A stretch of 64,000 nt of DNA from positions 207,745,190 to 207,809,189 of the forward strand of contig NC_081409.1 of the NCBI RefSeq assembly GCF_030272615.1, read 5' to 3'. This stretch comes from Cryptomeria japonica (taxonomy: Eukaryota; Streptophyta; Pinopsida; Cupressales; Cupressaceae). Made by a program: the position numbers and the translations under genes. The notes below the pieces were generated by a model that saw only the letters and a program-made list of their open reading frames with translations, was not told the origin of the DNA and did not search any database. This document shows, piece after piece, positions 57,050 to 64,000 of this stretch (the stretch's first letter is position 1; each line of letters starts with the position of its first letter).

Positions 57050-57900
57050 ATTTTCATATTACTTATGCACACCAACACCATGAACAATGAGCATATATCA
57101 ATTGATGCGAAGCTTTTAATCAAGTTCACTTTAACCACACATTGCAATTTGCAATCAACAAACTTCAAGCAGTATGAACATTAGGTTTCACCATTCATCA
57201 ACAATAAGATCTTCCATCCATCCAACAAACATTTACACTATGAGAAGTAGAGACTATGCAACAAGTTGAAATAGCACACCAAATTTGAAAGAAGTACATT
57301 TATTACAACAAGCCTTGGCAACAATCTCCTTTTCTCCTACTCTACTGCTACTTGCTTCCTAATTATGAACTTCTAACTATTAACCCTTACAAATGAAAAG
57401 GATAGACCTTTTATAGAGATCCTAGTTACAATTCAAAGGCTCAGATTGATTCAAGATCAATGGTCGAGATTACATGACAAAACCCTAATTAGGGTTAACT
57501 CCATTCGACCAATGATAAAATTACAATGAATTGGGTGCATGTCCCTCTTTGAATTCTAATCAATGAGAAAATAGGTTAGGTATGCTTGAACAAACTTTGA
57601 TGCAATGCCATGTGTCGCTTGCTGCATCCTTGAATGAGTCAGATTCAAGAACTTGGATGTCCCAATGTGGCACAACTGGGGTGGTTGAATGATGACTGGA
57701 TGCTACCTCAGCTACATCATGCAAATCATCACAAAGTGTTTGTGGTTGAGCAATATCTCTTGATACTCAACATCTCCAGTCGCTCAATGTGATGAAGGTA
57801 GTGGAACATATTCCGAAATTGTATCATCTTAGCATGATCAAATCAACTTTCAAACTTTGCTCAACTCTTCTGAAACTATTTGCTTCCTTGATCACTTTTG
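57050..57900. repeat. LTR-like dispersed repeat, copy 2 (inverted relative to 46.8-47.8 kb)
   Basis: Its reverse complement matches 46840-47790, including GGTGTGCTATTTCAACTTG and CTCTACTTCTCATAG. The two copies lie about 10 kb apart in opposite orientation. Confidence 0.65.
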
Positions 57901-59084
57901 CACAATTTCATCTTTTTATAACTTGGGAATTTTATCCTTGAGATGCACTTCATCCTGATGATGCTTGTTTCTGACCCTCGTACACTTGACTTGAACTCCT
58001 TCATTTGGTTCATGCTTGATCATCCTTGTGTATGACGTAGGAAGTATCTTCATTGTTGTACTAGCCTTGATTATTGGATTTCCGGAGATTGTCTTATGTT
58101 TTTCCTCATTGAACTCTCATTTTGAAGATCCTTGGACTTGTCTCCCCTTTGTATTGCAATGTTGGAAGTGTGAGGGGTAAGTGTGATCCCCGTTTTACTC
58201 GAAGTCCTGATGTTCATTTTCCATGTTTGATAAACTTGGTGCCGTGATGCTCTTCATTGTGACTCCTTACACATTCTTGTGAAGTCTTCTCTCTTCATGT
58301 GAATGAATCTTGACACTGCATCCCTTAGTGAGCTTCATCCTCATGTTGCATTTGCCTCTTTGATGCCTTTGTGGAATTCCTCATTGCAAAGCAACTCCCT
58401 GCATCATTTCATTCTTATCTCCCTTGTAATGATTCCTGAAAAAGAACAAACACTTATGAATCATGATTGTCAATGCAAACAAATTATGATAGGGAAATCA
58501 AAAGATTAACCTTGCACTCTAAATTCATTATGAAAAACTTTGAAAAGGATTTAAATCTGAAAACAATATTTTAGGTCTTTGAAATGCATCAAGCTCGTGA
58601 GGGAATTGCTCAGATTTATAATTAAATTACTAGCTTTCTCTCTCATAACCATTTCCTCCTATCTTGTTTCCTTCAATGTCAACTTTGAAATCTGATCTTG
58701 ATCAGACCTGTCCCTAATTCGCTGTAGGTCTGCTCTGCTCCTAATTCGCATTAGGTCTGCCTTTGTATTGCAGATTCGCTTATAAACTCTTTAAGATATG
58801 GAAATGATCCTTCATAGACCTGGAAATGTTTGATCTTCTTATGATTAATGTTTTTTTTGAGATTGGGAAATGCATGGTTCCAGGTCTGCTTCTTCGCTTC
58901 TGGTCTGATTGCTTCCTTTCTTTGAGTCTGATTTGTCTTTGATTTTTTTTTGTGGGAATCACTCCTACTTGTCCATGGGCTTACTTTCCTTCAGGCTGTA
59001 AATCGCACCTCTGCCCTAATAATTGTTGATTGTTGATTTGAAATGTAGATGGTAGAAATAATCTTCATGCTCTCTCTTTATAGG
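57901..59084. other. unclassified, transposon-derived
   Basis: No gene is seen. The words CAGGTCTG and TTCGC recur around 58690-58900. Confidence 0.35.
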
Positions 59085-59300
59085 ATTCCTCAAACACTTG
59101 CATTTTGTAAAGGATAAGTCGGCCTGGGTTCTTTTCAATTTGTTTTCGTTGTGAATTGTCTTTCTTTCCATTTGAAATTGCACTCACCACTCATTCCTCA
59201 AACACTTGCATTTTGTAAATGATAAGTCGGCCTGTGTTCTTTTCAATTTGTTTTCGTTGTGAATTGTCTTTCTTTCCATTTGAAATTGCACTCACCACTC
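59085..59300. repeat. 108 bp tandem duplication
   Basis: 59085-59192 and 59193-59300 are almost identical (two mismatches seen: AAAGGAT/AAATGAT and CTGGG/CTGTG). This is a recent local duplication. Confidence 0.95.
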
Positions 59301-60068
59301 AATCTGGTCAGCCATCTTAATGATTTGCCCTTGCATATGGTTTGGATGGAAAACCTACCTTGTACACCCCAGGTCGGCCCTAATTGCATCTTACCTTGAA
59401 TAGGTGTTGTTTGTAACTAGGAAAGAGGGTTCAGATTGCCCTAAGGCAACATCCAAAACCCTTCCCTTAAGTATAACGTGGAGGACCGGCCCTAAAAGGT
59501 TAACGTGCCTCTAAACAAAGACTAGCCCTATTTACCACGCCACATTAATAACTTGGCGCCAAAATGAATATGTAAAACAAAGCCGACTTAGAGGTTATGT
59601 GGGTTAAATGATCATATAAATAATGATCATTTACCAAACACAAATACACAATCTTATTTTCCTCTTGCAAAGCGAAATACTTCTCCAACTAAGTGTGCGA
59701 AATTGAGAAGTAAATTGGGCGAACTTATCCAAGAAGGTCAAAGGCATTTGATGTTCCAGATTTCTGTTAAAAGAGCAGATTTAATGCAGACTTGGAGTAA
59801 TTAGAAGGGCAGATCTGACCATTAAAAGGTGCAGATCTGATAAGAGGTTGAAGGTTTCAGCTAAGTATTGTATTGGTACAATTCAGATTGAATACATAAT
59901 CTGACTTGTGGGTCATTAGTGCTGGGTTTGTCCTCCTTGGAGGTTTTCCTAGGGTATTTATGTTTGTCTCTTATGCACTTACTTTCATTTTGTCATTTAC
60001 TTTACTTAATATTAGCAAACAATTAAATACTGATAATCTGATTACTAATCTGGGTTACAAAATTTAAC
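59301..60068 (+). repeat. left LTR region of a Copia element (start uncertain)
   Basis: The LTR ends AAATTTAACA at 60068 and is followed by a degenerate Met-tRNA primer site (AGTATCAAAGCT). The upstream limit was not found. A CAGATCTGA-type word recurs at about 59812 and 59842. Confidence 0.5.
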
Positions 60069-60152
60069 ATAGTATCAAAGCTAAGGTGTTACTAACTTCA
60101 GATTTCAGTATATCATTTGTTGCATTTAGTTGCTGTTTGTTTTCAGATTAAA

Positions 60153-62150
60153 ATGTCAGGTTTGAGGGCTGAAGACAGACTTGATGGAGCCCTTGATTTT
60201 GCTGCTTGGAAAGCTCGTATTCTATTGATTCTTGAAGAGAATGAACTACTTAAATTCGTAGAAGAAGAAAGGCTGTCCCCTCCTGAAGATGCTGAAGAAC
60301 TGAAGCAATTCAAAAAAGACTCCCTCAAGGCTAGGAAGATCATAATTGAATTTGTCAAGAATCATCTTGTCACTGTCATATCAAAATTTGCTTCTGCTAG
60401 GGAAATGATCAAACACCTAGAAGGGATGTATGAAGTCAACAACCTCAGCAGGGCTCTTGCTCTAAGGCAGCAACTACTTCACATCAAAATGAAAGAAGAC
60501 TCAATCATGGCCTACTTCATGAAGATCAATGAACTAAAGGACAAGCTAAGTACCCTTGATTGCCAAATTTCAGATAAAGATCTTGTCATGATTGCATTAA
60601 ATGGTCTACTTGATGAATGGGAACTATTCATTCGTAGCATTGGTGGAAGAGCTGATCGTCCCAACTTTGAGCATCTTCAATCTGATTGCATTGAAGAGGA
60701 ATCTCGAATTGAGGTAAGAGGAAAACTCAAGAACTCTCACAAAGATGATAATCATGTTCTCATAACTAAGTCTAGGAAAGGTGGGCATTGGAAGAAAGAA
60801 AAGAGAAGCAAAGATTTTAGATCCTCCTCTTATGATCCAAGGAAAACGTCAAGAGATTCCTCCCACATTCGTTGTTTCAGATGTGATAAGTATGGTCACT
60901 ATGCTAGAGATTGTCAGAATGATCCTAAGGAAAGAGAAGTCAACTTAAAATGAAGTTGCTGAACAAAATGAGGACTATCTTCTTATCTCTGCTCTATCAA
61001 GCAATGTTCCTATGGATAGTGATGCTTGGATAATTGACAGTGGTGCCTCCAGACAAATCTCAGGTTTTCGTGAGCATCTTTCAGATTTGACAGAAAAGGA
61101 TACCAACCTTCATGTGGTAATCGGTGATGATGCTCGATACTCGGTAAAAGGTTCTGGCACTACCTCTTTAAAACTAGATTCTGGTATTTCCTTACAACTC
61201 TATGATATCCTTTTTGTACCTGGTATTAAAAGAAATCTTATTTCCATTTCTGCTTTAGAAGATAAGGGTTTACAAATAACATTTTCTGAAGGGAAAGTAC
61301 TTGCTTGGTCGAAGAAATCTAACTTCAAATCTGCTCGTGTTATTGGAAATAGATATGATAGTTTATATAAGTTTGCAGCTAACCCAATTCAAGCTCTCAT
61401 TCATGAGACCCTTGAATCATGCGAGCTATGGCATAGAAGACTTGGACATCTACACTTTCAAGCTCTGCCCACTCTTGGTAAAATGGTTAAAGGTATGCCT
61501 AAACTTAGTTTATCCCTTGATGATGCTTGTAAAGGTTGTGCAATGGGTAAGAATGTGAAGAACCCTTTTCATAAAAGTGATAGTAGGGCTAAAGAAAGGT
61601 TAGAACTTATTCATTCAGATCTATGTGGTCACATGTCTGTAGCATCTCCTAGCGGTTTCCTTTATTATGTTATCTTCATAGATGATTTCTCTAGGAAAAC
61701 TTGGATTTACTTCTTAAATCTAAAGAGTCTGAAGAAGTCCTAAACAAATTTAAAGAATTCAAAGCCTTGGTTGAAAACTCTACTGGAAATCGAATTAAAT
61801 GTTTAAGGTCTGACAATGGAGGTGAATACACCTTAGGTAGTTTTTATGAATCTGTATTGAGACAGGAATTAAGAGGGAGTTCTGTGTTTCCTACAATCCC
61901 CAGCAAAATGGAGTTGCTGAAAGAAAGAACAGGACCATTGTTGAAGCTGCAAGAGCCATGATTCATGAGCAAGACCTGCAACCTTTCCTATGGGCGGAGG
62001 CATCCAAAACAATAGTTTACATTCAGAATAGGTGTCCTCATCGTGCTCTAAAGAATGTAACCCCTGAAGAAGCCTTTACAAGAATCAAACCTGACATTAG
62101 CCACCTAAGGATATTCGGGAGCCCTGTGTATGTTCAGCACGAAGAACTAC
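60153..62150 (+). pseudogene. Copia element 1: gag, protease and most of integrase
   Basis: Gag from the ATG at 60153 has a UBN2-type body (ALDFAAWKARILLILEENEL) and one complete zinc knuckle CFRCDKYGHYARDC, ending at 60953. After a frame change, the protease motif DSGAS lies in WIIDSGASRQ (61030-61060), followed by the pre-integrase box ELWHRRLGHLH (about 61430). The integrase core has LIHSDLCGHM (about 61610), IDDFSRKTWIYFL and, after frameshifts, RSDNGGEY (61810) and then FLWAEASKTIVYIQNRCPHR. It stops after LRIFGSPVYVQ at about 62150, so reverse transcriptase and RNase H are gone. Confidence 0.9.
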
Positions 62151-62474
62151 TCTTGCAGGCTACGACTATCACGGGTCTACGACTACTTCTCCTGCAGGCC
62201 ACGACTCACGACAGACTAAAGATGTGTTTAAAAAATATTAACAAAAGAAGAAAGCCAAAAATTTATAAAGAAAAAAAAAAAAAAGTTTTTTGAAGTTCGG
62301 CAAATTTCAATGAATTTTTTTTTTTTTTGAAGTTCGGCGAATTTCGAACTTTAAGGATGAAATTCGGCTGAACTTGGTGACTTAGCCTGTATCTGCCTCT
62401 GTTTTTTGCATTGGGATTTGTGCTTAAATTTTTTTTTTTTCGTGCTATTGCCTCTTCTCTGATTTTCTTTTTTC
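62151..62474. other. junction between two Copia elements
   Basis: Tandem echoes of CAGGC.ACGACT near 62158-62210 give way to A- and T-runs and two copies of GAAGTTCGGC.AATTTC (62292-62345). No coding sequence is recognised. Confidence 0.6.
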
Positions 62475-62495
62475 GTGCATTGGGAAACGTGCAAG

Positions 62496-64000
62496 ATGGC
62501 ATCATTGACCAACTTGATGTTGGAAGGCATTCAACAATTTAATGGCAAGAATTATAACACTTGGAAGCAGCGCGTGCTGACTATTTTTGAATATCGTCGC
62601 CGTGATGATCTTGTTTTGGGAACAAAATCTCGTCCTACCACAGCTGGATCAGATCAGGACAAGTTTGATGACCAGAATCGAGAGGCTGTTATGCTTCTCA
62701 AGCTCTCTGTCACAGATGACCAGTTACCTCAGATTTTGCGACATTCTCCTCAGTTTGATGTGATCTTTGGTGCACATGAGTGTTCTATTGTTGATCGTGC
62801 AACACGCACTATAGTTGCTGTTGGTATTGAGGATCATGGTCTTTATAGACTTGTGGATACAGGTGATTCTCTTGAGCATGCCTTCGCAGCAAAATCCTCC
62901 TCTATCTCCTGTCTATGACATCAACGATATGATCACCTGAACATTCATTATCTTGCTCAGCTTGTTCGAGAAGATTTAGTACATGGCTTACCTGAAATTC
63001 AAACTCAGAATCAACGAGTTTGTGACACTTGTTAGGCTGAGAAGTAGCATAGGACACCGTTCAAGGATGGTGACTCCTGGCGAGCATCTAAGGTACTACA
63101 GTTGGTCCACGCTGATGTATGTCGTCCAATGAATACTACTTCTGTTATTGGGTGCAGGTATTTCTCACTTTTTGTTGATGATTACAGTCGTAAGATGTGG
63201 GTGTACTTTCTTAGATATAAATCAGATGTGTTTCCTGTATTTCAGAAATTTAAGGCCTTGGTAGAAAGAGTCTGGTTGTTCTATTATTACTCTTAGGTCT
63301 GATAATGGGGGGGAGTTTTGTTCTACTACTTTCTCCACTTTCTGTGATACACATGGCATAAACGTCAGTTAACCACACCATACACTCCTCAGCAGAACGA
63401 CATTGTAGAATGTCGTAACCGATTGTTACAGAAATGGCTAGGTCTATGTTGGAACACAAAAATGTTCCTAAGAAGTATTGGGTAGAAGCAGTGTTTACTG
63501 CAGTCTATCTCCTTAATAGGCTTCCCACTCATGTTGTTAAAGGGAAGACTCCTGAGGAAGCCTGGACTGGTCGCAAACCCAGGATCAGCCATTTGAAAGT
63601 TTTTGGCTCTCTTGCATATGTTTGGATTCCAGATGCCAAGCACTCTAAGTTGGATTCCAAGAGTCAGAAGCTCATGTTTATAGGATACAGTGACAACCAT
63701 AAGGCTTACCGGCTAATTGATGTAGACATTGATCGTCTCATCTTCAGTCGCGATGTTGTCTTTGATGAAGATCGAGGACCATTTCAACTTTCATTGTCTG
63801 AGCAAAATTCTGAGGATTAGCCTTTGAAGGCTTCTGATTTAGGTGTCCGTCTTCCATTTGGTTCATCTAATGGGAGGGATGATGCAGATTCTGTATTTGA
63901 TGATGCACTACATGAATTTCCTCCGGATGATGCTAATCTTCCACCTGTTCTAGATCCTCTTCCACCTCCAGTTCCTGCTATTCCTCCTCCATCTGATGTT
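62496..64000 (+). pseudogene. Copia element 2: internally deleted gag-integrase, runs off the window
   Basis: Gag starts at 62496 (NLMLEGIQQFNGKNYNTWKQ) but after about 85 residues jumps near 62745 directly to the pre-integrase region (VDRATRTIVAVGIEDHGLYR), losing zinc knuckle and protease. Integrase follows with LVHADVCRPM, FVDDYSRKMWVYFLRYKSD, RSDNGGEF (63297 onward) and, after frame changes, KKYWVEAVFTAVYLLNRLP and HLKVFGSLAYVW. The linker toward reverse transcriptase (RDVVFDEDRGPF, then a Pro-rich stretch) continues to the window edge. The element is not intact. Confidence 0.9.

Noticed and set aside
1-64000. CRISPR arrays, rRNA genes, bacterial operons
   Set aside because: No direct repeats with uniform spacers, no rRNA-like conserved stretches, and gene structure with introns and plant transposons throughout.

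Overview
The window is plant nuclear DNA dominated by old, nested transposable elements. The best inference is a seed plant with a very large, slowly purged genome, probably a conifer or other gymnosperm. The grounds are plant-only families (CACTA/En-Spm with DUF4216/DUF4218, chromodomain Gypsy, Copia, hAT, L1-type LINE), multi-kilobase decayed insertions inside one another, and a single candidate host gene whose exons are separated by about 5 kb. I saw no rRNA, tRNA, CRISPR or bacterial-type gene.

Layout. 1-5.2 kb: unclassified DNA, a foldback repeat, a 5'-truncated LINE on the minus strand and a C-poor purine tract. 5.8-26.75 kb: a large CACTA element on the plus strand. It has a decayed multi-exon transposase (5.8-10.1 kb) and then a second multi-exon gene (10.3-20.4 kb) that combines a SET (histone-methyltransferase-type) domain with a Ptta/En-Spm-type transposase region. 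The last exon of that gene is split by a 5.3 kb LTR element with a matching GGGAA target duplication. The right CACTA terminus, with palindromic subterminal repeats, ends at 26746. It sits inside the left LTR of a chromodomain Gypsy element (26.75-36.14 kb), whose middle is non-canonical and whose integrase is interrupted by a 2.6 kb solo LTR.

37.6-43.4 kb holds a candidate host gene: promoter with G-box, CCAAT and TATA, a transit-peptide-like exon 1 and two further exons. A minus-strand hAT remnant, a GC-rich block and a run of DNA stem-loops lie in its first intron. 44.3-50 kb: degenerate tandem repeats, a hAT deletion derivative and LTR-like repeats. 49.97-54.5 kb: a minus-strand Gypsy integrase split by a 3.2 kb LTR element with intact 529 bp LTRs and ATCCT duplications. 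That element has no gag or pol that I can see. It carries fragments of two unrelated host genes, plastid glucose-6-phosphate isomerase and the COPII coat gene SEC23, in one common reading phase.

55-59.3 kb: Gypsy-like debris with 36 bp repeats and stem-loops, an LTR start, an inverted copy of the 47 kb repeat and a 108 bp tandem duplication. 59.6-64 kb: two decayed Copia elements in the same orientation, the second running off the window.

Most coding sequence is pseudogenic, and many premature stops could be C-to-T changes. The strongest candidates for something undescribed are the SET-domain gene inside the CACTA element and the PGI-SEC23 chimera inside the small LTR element.
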